Shown piece by piece: positions 35,361 through 43,886 of a stretch of 64,000 bases of DNA. The notes beneath the pieces were generated by a model. The model saw nothing but the letters and a program-made list of their open reading frames with translations, was not told the DNA's origin and searched no databases. Source of the DNA: Acidobacteriota bacterium (lineage in GTDB: Bacteria; Acidobacteriota; Terriglobia; Bryobacterales; Bryobacteraceae); assembly GCA_016185425.1 (NCBI GenBank), contig JACPNQ010000014.1:62001-126000 (forward strand), in the 5' to 3' direction. How positions within the stretch are numbered: the first letter of the stretch is position 1; the number at the start of each line of letters is the position of its first letter. The position numbers and the translations under genes were made by a program.

Positions 35361-35587
35361 CCGCCCACCCAATTCTGACCACCGAACAGTGGCAACAGGC
35401 CGAAACCTTGTTCCATACCGCACTCGACCTTCCGCGGGAGGAGCGTGAGGCGTGGGTTGCTGAATCCTGTCCGAGCGATCCGTCGCTGGCGATGGCTGTG
35501 ATCCGGATGCTCGAGGCGGACGACAATCCGGGTGATGAGATTCGTCGAGCGGTGCGATCGGCGGTGAAGGAGTGGTTGGGGAGGTGA
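35357..35587 (+). CDS. Short protein resembling the N-terminal segment of Sig-70_X6-linked kinases
   Basis: A 76-residue protein starting at an ATG that overlaps the sigma-factor stop (ATGA). The sequence LTTEQWQQAETLFHTALDLP and the following REEREAWVAESCPSDPS, with VIRMLEADD, match the N-terminal helical segment that usually precedes the kinase domain in Sig-70_X6-linked protein kinases. The kinase and TPR parts are absent; the frame stops after WLGR. Either it is a decayed kinase gene or a free-standing regulator of the sigma factor. An in-frame upstream Met (35321) would lie within the sigma gene and is less likely. Confidence 0.6.
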   Translation: MTAHPILTTEQWQQAETLFHTALDLPREEREAWVAESCPSDPSLAMAVIRMLEADDNPGDEIRRAVRSAVKEWLGR

Positions 35588-35661
35588 GGGGGGACGCCGC
35601 GCACGCGGGAAAATGAGACTCCCGATCAAGTGTAGTTGGGCCCTTTCCTGCTACATTTCCC

Positions 35662-36576
35662 ATGAGCGATATGGATGCAAACAGCGGCAGGCTGACGGGC
35701 GCTGTGACGGAAAACCTGGATGCGGCCAAGTCGTCCGAGGATCTGGCGCGGGGGACGTTCCATTCACGCAGCCACTTCTTCCGCCTGTTCCGTGCTTTCT
35801 CCGATGAGACGCCGGCGGCGATGCGGCGGAGGCTGCTGCTCGAGCGCGCTGCCTGGCATCTGACCAACACCAGGACGGCGGTCACCGAGATTGCCTTCGA
35901 TGCGGGGTATGGGTCGCTGGAAGCGTTCACCCGCGCGTTCCGGAAGGCCTTCCGTCTCTCTCCAAGCATGTATCGCCGCCTGTCGCCATCGCACTTTCAT
36001 TTGGCCGCCGCGAATGGCATTCACTACTTCTCCGCAAAGAAAGGAATTGAAACCATGGATCTCTTCGACCGCTTTGCCGGTACCGACTCCTATCACACGC
36101 GCCGCCTGCTGGAGCACGCGGCGGGATTGACCGATGAACAACTCGACCGTCCGATTTCAACCGCCGTGAAGCTGTTGCCGTGGGAGAAGGCAGACCGCAA
36201 TCTCCGCGAGATTCTAGAGCGGCTGGTCTTTACGAAAGAGGTCTGGGCGGCGGCGATGGGCGGAGGGGAGATGCCCCAGATGGGCGGGCCGCCCTCTTCC
36301 GTTGCGCGGTTGACCGAGCGCTTTCAGAGGGCCGATAACGGCTTTCAATCGATCCTCAACGACATTCGCAATCGCGGCGCGTGGGACGACACCTTCGTCG
36401 ATGCGCTTTGCGAGCCGCCGGAGAAATTCACGTTCGGCGGGACGTTCGCGCACGTGATTACCTTTAATACGTACCGGCGGCTGACCGCGCTCGACGCGCT
36501 GCGGCGGTTGGGTGTGGAGATCGACGGGTTTGGCTGCCCCATGGAGTATGAGGCGAGCCAGGCCGTGGAGAAGTAG
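35662..36576 (+). CDS. AraC-type DNA-binding domain fused to a DinB-like domain
   Basis: A 304-residue two-domain protein. Residues about 1-110 form the double helix-turn-helix of AraC regulators (SRSHFFRLFRAFSDETPAAM, then VTEIAFDAGYGSLEAFTRAF). After a linker, residues about 130-300 form a DinB-like four-helix domain (FDRFAGTDSYHTRRLLEHA, FTFGGTFAHVITFNTYRRLT). The DNA-binding domain is N-terminal, the reverse of most AraC proteins, and the DinB part presumably senses a metal or thiol ligand. The end abuts the convergent giant gene with no spacing. Confidence 0.82.
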   Translation: MSDMDANSGRLTGAVTENLDAAKSSEDLARGTFHSRSHFFRLFRAFSDETPAAMRRRLLLERAAWHLTNTRTAVTEIAFDAGYGSLEAFTRAFRKAFRLSPSMYRRLSPSHFHLAAANGIHYFSAKKGIETMDLFDRFAGTDSYHTRRLLEHAAGLTDEQLDRPISTAVKLLPWEKADRNLREILERLVFTKEVWAAAMGGGEMPQMGGPPSSVARLTERFQRADNGFQSILNDIRNRGAWDDTFVDALCEPPEKFTFGGTFAHVITFNTYRRLTALDALRRLGVEIDGFGCPMEYEASQAVEK

Positions 36577-39500
36577 CTAGCGTAGCCGTATGGTGAACGG
36601 CTGCGACGTGCCCACAGCGTTCGTTACCGTGACGATCACCGTATCGATGTCGTTCAGCGAACCGGAGACGTTGAAGGGCAGCGTGAGCCGGAACTGGCCG
36701 CCGAACGGCGCGGAAGCGGTGCTCTGATACCACGCCGTGTAGGCGGCCGCGACGGCGACCGGCACATCGGTGGTCTGGAGCGATGCACCCGCCGTGGGCG
36801 TCAGCCGGAACGTGGCGCTGGAGATTTCGCGGGTGTTGGAGAACCCATCGATCACCAGTGTGAATGTGCCGCTGCCAAGCTGTGCAGTGCCGGCCGTGAT
36901 GACCGGGATACTGCGCGCGATGGGCACCACGGTGTCCGGGACGGGCGTTGCCGATGCGGGTTCCGTCGTGGTCCGGATCCGGATGTTTCCGGCCACGGTG
37001 CCAGACAACAGCCGCAACGGACTCACCGGGAAGGTGCCGTTGGTCTGGTTGGCTGGAATGGTAAACGTCACAGTGCGGCCGCCGCTGGAGAACTGCACCG
37101 ACGGATCGTCGGCGTTGTTCACGGCGTTGGGCTCGAAGATGAGCGTGAGAGTGCCGGTTACCGTAGCCGGGAACGGCGTGGCGAGTTGGATGGTGATGTT
37201 GGTCTGTGCGCCTGGGGGCAGCGTTTGCGGCAGGCCGAGGATATTGACCGGCGGAACGGCGGGCAGGTTGACGGTGATGGAGAGCGCCCGCGTGGCGGCG
37301 GTTCCGGCGGAATCCGTAATGCGAACCGTAAAGGACGATGTACCGGCCGACGTTGGTGTGCCGCTGATGGAGCCGCCGGCGGCGAGCGAGAGGCCGGCCG
37401 GCAACGATCCGGCGGAGACGGACCAGTTTCCGAGAGGCGGGACTCCGCCCGTTGCGGCGACCGAGGAAGAGTAGGCCGTGCCGACCGTTCCGGAGGGAAG
37501 GGAAGCGGTGGTGACGGTCAATGGTGCGCCGACGCGAAGCGTGGCGGCGCGGGTGGCTTCGTTCCCGAGCGCGTCCTTCGCCTGCACCGTAAACGCAAAG
37601 GTGCCCGCGGTGTTGGGCGTGCCGGTGACGGCACCGCCGCCGCTCATGGAAAGGCCGCCAGGGAGCGCGCCGGATGCAATGGAGAGCGTCACCGGCGGTT
37701 TGCCGCCCTTCGTGGCGAAGGTGAAGGTGAAGGGCTGGCCGGCGGGAATCAGCATGTCGGCCGGGGAGTTAGTAATTTCGAGCTTGTCGAAAACAACCAG
37801 CGTGAACGATGCCTGCGCGGAGGCCCGCAGCGAATCCCGCACTTCGAGAGTAAACGGATAGGATCCGGGCGCCGCGGGCGTGCCGGCGAAGCGGGCGGAC
37901 GCGGAGTCAAACGACATGCCTGGGGGCACCTCGCCGGTGAAGGTCCAGCTATAGGGAGGCTTGCCGCCGGATGCGCCGAAGGTCAGTTCGTATGCCTTGG
38001 CGACGGTGCCGTCGGGCAGAGGCGGCGTGGTGGTAATGGTCAGTCCGCCAGTTATAGTGATGGTGTAGGAGCGGCTTGCTTTTTGCGAAAGCGAATCGGT
38101 GACTTCGACGGAGAACGTGAACGTTCCGCCGGTGGAGGGAGTTCCGCTTAACAGGCCAGCCGAATTAGAGGATGTACCGGGCGGTGTGTTGCCGCTGATG
38201 GCAAACGTGTAGGGGGCCTTGCCACCGGTGGCGCCGAACTGCTGGGAGAACGGCTGGCCGACCTGTGCTGTGGGCGCGATGGAGGAAGGCGTGACGGAAA
38301 GCGGCGTTAGCGCCGGTTCGATGACAACGGAGTAGGCGTTGCCGGCGACGCGGCCCGCGGAGTCGGTGACGTTGATGGTGAAGCGGAACGTTCCATCGGC
38401 GGACGGCGTGCCCGAGAGCGAACTGCCGGAGAGCACGAGGCCCGGCGGGAGGGAGCCGCCCGCGAGACCGAAGGTGTATCCGGGCGTGCCACCGGAGCCG
38501 GAGAAGCCGGCGCTATAGGCCTGGTTCACGCGTCCGTTGGGCAGCGTGTCCGGGCTGATGGAGAGCGAGGGCGGCGGTGGCGCGACGACGCTGAACGACA
38601 GCGTCCTCTGCACCGAGACGGTGCGGGAGTCGGTGAGGCGGACGACCTGTGGATAGGAGCCTTCCGCGACACTGGTAGTGCCGGAGATGACGCCGGTCGA
38701 TGCATTCAGTACCAGTCCGGCCGGCAACGTGCCGCCCACGATCTGCCACGAATAAGGGGGGCGTCCGCCAGCCCCGACGAGCAGGGCAGAGTAGGATTTG
38801 TTTTGCACGGCTTCACTGAGGATGCCGGTGACAATGCGCAAGCCTTCCTGAATGGTGACGGTAAAGGCTTTTTGTGTCCGCAGCGTGGCGAGCGCAACGC
38901 CACCCGTAAATGGCATGGACGCTTCCACGGTAAAGGAGTACGCGCCGCGCAGAGTGGGCGCGCCGGTAATGTTCCCTGTAGTTGTGCCGAGGGTCAGCCC
39001 CGGAGGCAGCGAGCCAGCTACGACCGCCCAGGAGACGCTGCTGGGTGTGGAGCTATTCGTGGCGAGCGGGACAGTATAGGAGTCGTTTTCAAACCCATCG
39101 GGGAGAGGAGACGCAGTGGTGATAGCGAAGCCGCTGGCGGCGACGAGGAGAGCATATGCCCGCTGACCGGTCTGCCCGAGCGAGTCCGTGGCGAGAACTG
39201 TGAAGTTGGAAGTTCCGGCTGCCGCCGGAGTTCCGGAGAGAACGCCGGTGGAGGTGTTAAGCGTGATGCCTGCCGGAGGAGAACCGGTTGTCACCGACCA
39301 GGTTACGGGAAGGTTTGCGCCGGTTGCCGTGAGCGCCTGGGAATACGCAATGGCGACGGTTGCATCCGGAAGAGCCGCCGGGGAGATCGTCAGGACATTC
39401 AGGATACGGAGAGAGTAGGAGGCCTGGGCCGACTGGCTCTGCGTGTCCGTGGCGTTCACGATGAAATTGAACAGGCCGGAGGCAGTAGGTGTGCCGCTCA

Positions 39501-42381
39501 GTAGACCGGTGGCGGAGCCCAGGTTCATACCGGCCGGAAGGGATCCGCTAATGATCGTCCAACTGACGGGACTAATACCGCCGACCATCGTCAACTGCTG
39601 ACTGTAGGCGGTGTTGATGGTGCCATTCGGCAGCGTCGCCGGGGAGATGCCGGTGGGGGCGAGGACGGTTAGCTGCTCCGCCTTGGTTGCGACGCGGCCG
39701 GCGTCGTCGACGACGCGGACAGTAAACGAGTATGTGCCGGCGACGAGAGCGGGACCGGCTACGACGCCGGTACCGGGGTTGATGACGATGAGCGGGTTCA
39801 GATTTCCCGAGCTGATGCTGTACGTCTTCAACGTGGCGCCACCGGTTGTGGTGATCGGGGTACTGTAGGAGTTGCTCAGAGTTCCGGGAGGAAGCGGAAC
39901 ACTGTTGGTGATGACAATGGGATCAGCGATGTCGATGCTGAGAAAGGCCTCGCCGCCACTGTTGCCGAGAGAATCCTGCACAGCGATGGCAAAGGTGTAG
40001 GATCCGGGCGTAGTGGGTGTGCCGGTGATCTGTCCGTTGGACTGGACCGTAAGTCCTGGAGGAGGACCGCCTGATCCGGGGCTCCAGGTATATGTGCCGG
40101 TGCCTCCGGTGGCCTGGAGCGTCGTGGCGTAAGCAACACCAGTGGTCCCCGCCGGAAGGGTAGTGGTGAGGACTCTTACCCTGTCGCGCACGATGATCTG
40201 GTAGGGAATGACAACACGGCGGACATCGGCGTCCGTCAGGAGAATGTCGAATGAATAGGTGCCCGGCACCTGTGGGGTGCCACTAATAGCAGTGGAACCC
40301 TCCTGTTGGAAGAATACCCCATCCGGAAGCTGCCCGCTATTGAGCGAGAGCGTATACGGGGCACGGCCGCCGGTTGGGTTCACTTCGACGAATATGCTGG
40401 AGCCGGTGGTGGTGTTGAGCGGCGAGGCAGGGACGGTGGAGCCGGTCATCGGATTCGAGATGATGATGGTGTACTGCTTGGTGTCGATGCGAGTCCCTGC
40501 CGTCGACACTTCAGACAGCCGCACTTGGAAGGTAAAGCTGCCGAGGGCCGTAGGCGTCCCGGAAATGATACCCCCCGATGAGAGACCCAGGCCGGTTGGT
40601 AAATTGCCGCTGAACAGAGTCCATATGGGAGTGCTAGATCCGCTCTGTATCAAAGTCACATTCGGATAGGTAACATTGAGCGTTCCGTGCGGCGGATTGG
40701 TAGTGTCAATTCGCATCGACCCGGTGATGTTGAACCCGCCGATGCCAATGAAGTAGCTCCTGTTATCTGTCTGGCCTGCGCTGTCGGTGACGGTAATTCC
40801 AAAGACATAGAAATTGTTGCCCGCGCTGGCCAGGGGAGTGCCTGAAATTACCCCGGTGGAGGCATTCAGGTTGAGGCCCGGTGGGAACGTGCCTGTTGCG
40901 ATGGAAAACGTCAGCGGTGTGAAGTTTCCATTTTCAACCGCGATCGTATCGCCGTAGGCTATGCCGACCCTTCCGTTCTGAAGCTCGAACGGAGAAGTGA
41001 GCTTAAGGGCGCCTACGACGGTGTAGGTGACGGTGCTGAATATAACGCCGCCTCCGAGCGCGTCGGTGCCAAGGACGACAGGAGTAAAGGCACCGGAGGT
41101 GAAGAAGTTGTAGGTGGCGGTGCCGGTGGCGGAGTCGACGACGAAACTCCCCCCGTCGGGGCCGCCGACTTTCAGAAAGCTCTTTGTGCCACTGCCCTGG
41201 GTGAGGACGTATGGCGAGGCGCTGCCGCTGGTGAAGGCCCTAGCTGTTGCCGGCGTTCCCGGTGTGCCGGTGAGTTTGAAGGCGCGAGTGATGGTGAAAC
41301 CTTGCGAATAGGTACGACCGCTGGTGTCAGTGGCGGTGATGGTGAAGCTGGAGCCAGCAGCTCCGATGGGGAGTTCGCCGAGCAGCGCGCCGGATGCGGA
41401 ATCGAGCGTGATCCCTGCCGGCAGCGAACCTGCGGTGACAGCGAATGTGTAAGGGAAGACGCCACCGGTGGCGGAGAAGCTGTGATCGTAGGCGAAAGAC
41501 TCCTCGGCGTCGCGTGGCGTGCCGGTTACCGATCCGGTGCCGTTGACGAGAATGTGGTAGCTGCGCCAGGCGAGCGTGAACTGGGAGATTGTGAAGTGAT
41601 AATCGCCGGCGGTGGTAGGCGTGCCGGTGATGGTTCCGTTGGTGTCGATGTTCAGGCCGGGCGGGAGTTGCCCGAGGGCGAGCGTGAATCCAGTAGCGCC
41701 GCCGGTGCTGTCGAGGTCGAAGGTATAGGGCGACCCGATGGACGCGACGGGCGGGTCGGCAACCGTGGTGAAGCGGGCGCCATTGGAGATTTCATAGGGC
41801 GATTCGGCGGTGTTGGGCGTGGACGCGGAGTCGGTCACGCGAATGCGAAATTGCCCTCCGGTGAGGGGCATAGTGCCGGAGATCACGCCTGTGCTGGAGT
41901 TGAGCCCGAGGCCAGACGGGATGGTTCCTTCCACGACAGTGAACGTGTATGGCGCGACGCCACCGTGGACGCGAACGGTGTCCGAGTATGCGGATGTGTT
42001 CGATCCGGTGGCCAGCGCGAGGGTGTCAATCGTGAGCGGCGGGTTGACCTTGATGACGAACGATTTACTCGGGATCTTGTAGTTGACGTCGACGAAGCGC
42101 ACGGCAAACGTGAACGTGCCCGAAGCCGTGGGGGTGCCCGAGATGGTGGCGCCTGTGGCGGTGCTGGTGAGAGTGAGGCCGGCGGGCAGTGCGCCAGTGG
42201 CTATCTGCGCTGAGCGCATCGGAGAACCGCAGCCGGTAGTGGCAATCGTGTAGGAGACGGCCGAGGCGCGGACGGCTTGCGGCAGGGCGCCGGCCGTCGT
42301 GATGTTGCAGGTTCCGTCGGGGTTGGTTGCAAAGAGCGCGGCGGAGGTCAGAAACGAAAGGAAGGCAAGACGGCGGATCAC
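36577..42381 (-). CDS. Module B protein 3: giant putative-Ig (He_PIG) repeat surface protein
   Basis: A 1934-residue exported protein. After a signal peptide (residues 1-18) come about 19 tandem domains of 85-100 residues, each with a core such as YTWSPGSGGPPPGL or SWTIISGSLPAGMNL followed by SGTPTASGTFTF and VTDSAG, as in He_PIG/cadherin-like repeats. Residues about 1715-1934 form a different C-terminal domain (TLVIDGFSNTREISSATFRL, FGGQFRLTLPFNVSG, VIVTVTNAVG) shared with the module A protein at 28458-29729. There is no LPXTG, T9SS or autotransporter signal. The GTG start overlaps the previous stop (GTGA). It is probably an adhesin or matrix protein. Confidence 0.85.
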   Translation of the reverse strand: MIRRLAFLSFLTSAALFATNPDGTCNITTAGALPQAVRASAVSYTIATTGCGSPMRSAQIATGALPAGLTLTSTATGATISGTPTASGTFTFAVRFVDVNYKIPSKSFVIKVNPPLTIDTLALATGSNTSAYSDTVRVHGGVAPYTFTVVEGTIPSGLGLNSSTGVISGTMPLTGGQFRIRVTDSASTPNTAESPYEISNGARFTTVADPPVASIGSPYTFDLDSTGGATGFTLALGQLPPGLNIDTNGTITGTPTTAGDYHFTISQFTLAWRSYHILVNGTGSVTGTPRDAEESFAYDHSFSATGGVFPYTFAVTAGSLPAGITLDSASGALLGELPIGAAGSSFTITATDTSGRTYSQGFTITRAFKLTGTPGTPATARAFTSGSASPYVLTQGSGTKSFLKVGGPDGGSFVVDSATGTATYNFFTSGAFTPVVLGTDALGGGVIFSTVTYTVVGALKLTSPFELQNGRVGIAYGDTIAVENGNFTPLTFSIATGTFPPGLNLNASTGVISGTPLASAGNNFYVFGITVTDSAGQTDNRSYFIGIGGFNITGSMRIDTTNPPHGTLNVTYPNVTLIQSGSSTPIWTLFSGNLPTGLGLSSGGIISGTPTALGSFTFQVRLSEVSTAGTRIDTKQYTIIISNPMTGSTVPASPLNTTTGSSIFVEVNPTGGRAPYTLSLNSGQLPDGVFFQQEGSTAISGTPQVPGTYSFDILLTDADVRRVVIPYQIIVRDRVRVLTTTLPAGTTGVAYATTLQATGGTGTYTWSPGSGGPPPGLTVQSNGQITGTPTTPGSYTFAIAVQDSLGNSGGEAFLSIDIADPIVITNSVPLPPGTLSNSYSTPITTTGGATLKTYSISSGNLNPLIVINPGTGVVAGPALVAGTYSFTVRVVDDAGRVATKAEQLTVLAPTGISPATLPNGTINTAYSQQLTMVGGISPVSWTIISGSLPAGMNLGSATGLLSGTPTASGLFNFIVNATDTQSQSAQASYSLRILNVLTISPAALPDATVAIAYSQALTATGANLPVTWSVTTGSPPAGITLNTSTGVLSGTPAAAGTSNFTVLATDSLGQTGQRAYALLVAASGFAITTASPLPDGFENDSYTVPLATNSSTPSSVSWAVVAGSLPPGLTLGTTTGNITGAPTLRGAYSFTVEASMPFTGGVALATLRTQKAFTVTIQEGLRIVTGILSEAVQNKSYSALLVGAGGRPPYSWQIVGGTLPAGLVLNASTGVISGTTSVAEGSYPQVVRLTDSRTVSVQRTLSFSVVAPPPPSLSISPDTLPNGRVNQAYSAGFSGSGGTPGYTFGLAGGSLPPGLVLSGSSLSGTPSADGTFRFTINVTDSAGRVAGNAYSVVIEPALTPLSVTPSSIAPTAQVGQPFSQQFGATGGKAPYTFAISGNTPPGTSSNSAGLLSGTPSTGGTFTFSVEVTDSLSQKASRSYTITITGGLTITTTPPLPDGTVAKAYELTFGASGGKPPYSWTFTGEVPPGMSFDSASARFAGTPAAPGSYPFTLEVRDSLRASAQASFTLVVFDKLEITNSPADMLIPAGQPFTFTFATKGGKPPVTLSIASGALPGGLSMSGGGAVTGTPNTAGTFAFTVQAKDALGNEATRAATLRVGAPLTVTTASLPSGTVGTAYSSSVAATGGVPPLGNWSVSAGSLPAGLSLAAGGSISGTPTSAGTSSFTVRITDSAGTAATRALSITVNLPAVPPVNILGLPQTLPPGAQTNITIQLATPFPATVTGTLTLIFEPNAVNNADDPSVQFSSGGRTVTFTIPANQTNGTFPVSPLRLLSGTVAGNIRIRTTTEPASATPVPDTVVPIARSIPVITAGTAQLGSGTFTLVIDGFSNTREISSATFRLTPTAGASLQTTDVPVAVAAAYTAWYQSTASAPFGGQFRLTLPFNVSGSLNDIDTVIVTVTNAVGTSQPFTIRLR

Positions 42382-43229
42382 TGCTGGCCTCCTTTGTCAT
42401 CGGAGACAGCAGGTGCGAGCGCGGGGATGACTAATACGGGATCAACTGCGCCAGGATCGAATAGCCAGATCGGTTTCGTAGTATCGCGCATGAGCAGGAA
42501 TGCGCGGCCGCCCTGTAAGGCCTCCAGACGCGCTGCGCCTTCGGGAACGTCGAACTGGCGGATGTCGCCGCCCGTGAGGGGAACGACGAGCGCTTTTTCA
42601 CCGACGAGGATCGCGTTGTTCCCCGCTCTATCGACGGCGAGCGAGTAGCTGCCGCCGGAGCCATCGAGCTTGCGCAACAGGGTAGCGCCGGCGGGGCCGT
42701 CGAGCCAGAAGAGGGCGTGCTCGGCCGGATCATAAGCCATGGCGCGCTGCCCGGCGAAGGCGATGCTCCACCAGGCGCCGGCGGAGATGCGAAACTCGGC
42801 TTTGCCGCCAGTGGACCATAGGGCCACACTTTCATCGGAGAGAAGGGTTATTGCGCGATCACCGTTCGACGAAACGCGCACGGCGCGCGCTTGTTGCGGG
42901 AGGGTGAGGCGCCATGGATCGGCGGTATCGGGGACGATGAGCAACTCGCGTCCCGATGCATCGCTGAAGGCGCCCGAGTCCAACGAGGCCCATTTTCCTT
43001 CGAGCGCGATGCCGTTGCGCAACGCGGTGCCATCGGCGAGGAGCGCAAGCGTGCCCCACGTCTCCTTCACGCCGTCGCGAACGGCTTCCCCGATATAGGC
43101 GGCGGATGGAGAACCGTACAGCGGCCGCATCCGGGCTTCGCCGTCGACAACATATCCAAGAACGGGTCCGCCAACGCTCTGCGCCGCGAGTGCGCCGGCC
43201 GCCATTAGTCCACAAAGCAGGGGTTTCAT
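42378..43229 (-). CDS. Module B protein 2: beta-rich secreted protein
   Basis: A 283-residue exported protein from the Met at 43229 (MKPLLCGLMAAGALAAQ), which overlaps the upstream stop as ATGA. It is a series of short beta strands with the style of a beta-propeller: WASLDSGAFSDASGRELLIV, DRAITLLSDESVALWS, AMAYDPAEHALFWLDG, AILVGEKALVVPL. The ends match the shorter module A protein at 27931-28461. The long upstream extension (from 43358) is Arg-rich antisense sequence and is rejected. I do not recognise a named family. The stop overlaps the GTG of the giant gene. Confidence 0.75.
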   Translation of the reverse strand: MKPLLCGLMAAGALAAQSVGGPVLGYVVDGEARMRPLYGSPSAAYIGEAVRDGVKETWGTLALLADGTALRNGIALEGKWASLDSGAFSDASGRELLIVPDTADPWRLTLPQQARAVRVSSNGDRAITLLSDESVALWSTGGKAEFRISAGAWWSIAFAGQRAMAYDPAEHALFWLDGPAGATLLRKLDGSGGSYSLAVDRAGNNAILVGEKALVVPLTGGDIRQFDVPEGAARLEALQGGRAFLLMRDTTKPIWLFDPGAVDPVLVIPALAPAVSDDKGGQQ

Positions 43230-43807
43230 CGCGGTGCTCCTACGGTGGGCGTGCCTGGTGTGACGGTGGTTGGCGAGCGTTGTCCTCCTCCCCCGCTGTT
43301 TGTGGCGACCGCGATACCGGCCGCGGCGCCGCCGGCGGCGCCAAGAATCAGAAGCCACTTCAGCGCCGCCGCGCTGGCGATGCCGCCGCCGATAGCGGCG
43401 TTGGACATATTGATGGACGTGGAGGCGGTGCGGCCCTGGTGCGATGCGGTGACCCTTACTTGATATTGGCCGGAGAGGCGGTTGGCCTGGAGGCCTCGGG
43501 CGACGGCGTTGCCGTTGGCGTCGGTGATGGTGGTGAGGGACTTCGCGCCGTTGGCGAAGGTGGCGCCCGCGCCCTGATTCGGCAGCAGGAATACGACGGC
43601 CGCGCCGGCGACAGGTTTGCGATTTTCGTCGGTGACTTGGACCATCGGCTCACGCGCCATGCGCTGGCGGATGTTGTTGACGGCTCCCTCACCCTCCACG
43701 ATTTCAATATTCAGTTTTTGAATCTGTGGGGGATCTTGATAGCCATAGGTGACCGATTGCGCTAATAAGGATAGAAGTACAGCAAGGGCGATTACAGGTC
43801 TAAGCAC
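43226..43807 (-). CDS. Module B protein 1: membrane-anchored Ig-like protein
   Basis: A 193-residue protein from the GTG at 43807, which has GGGAGG ten bases upstream and opens a proper signal peptide (LRPVIALAVLLSLLAQS). The Ig-like domain (EIVEGEGAVNN, DENRKPVAGAAVVFLLP, DANGNAVARGLQ) aligns with the module A protein at 27254. A Gly/Ala transmembrane helix (WLLILGAAGGAAAGIAVAT) and a Thr/Pro tail ending GTPTVGAPR follow. The layout and the tail are conserved between the two modules, suggesting a shared anchoring or sorting role. It is the first gene of the leftward run. Confidence 0.78.
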   Translation of the reverse strand: MLRPVIALAVLLSLLAQSVTYGYQDPPQIQKLNIEIVEGEGAVNNIRQRMAREPMVQVTDENRKPVAGAAVVFLLPNQGAGATFANGAKSLTTITDANGNAVARGLQANRLSGQYQVRVTASHQGRTASTSINMSNAAIGGGIASAAALKWLLILGAAGGAAAGIAVATNSGGGGQRSPTTVTPGTPTVGAPR

Positions 43808-43809
43808 CG

Positions 43810-43833
43810 GGTGGTTACCTCCCTTAACCCACC
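43810..43833 (-). promoter_or_regulatory. Hairpin presenting the ribosome site of module B
   Basis: On the minus strand GGTGGGTTA (43833-43825) can pair with TAACCACC (43817-43810), one G bulging, and the loop (43824-43818) contains the GGGAGG ribosome site of the GTG start at 43807. It could modulate translation of module B. This is prediction by eye only. Confidence 0.35.
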
Positions 43834-43886
43834 AAATAGTACCATAAGAACGCAAGTAACACTCAGTGAAAAAGGTCCGCAACACC

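Noticed and set aside
36577..42381. Periodic repeats first considered as a CRISPR or satellite array.
   Set aside because: The period is about 260-300 bases with diverged protein-coding repeats in one open frame; no short identical repeats with unique spacers.
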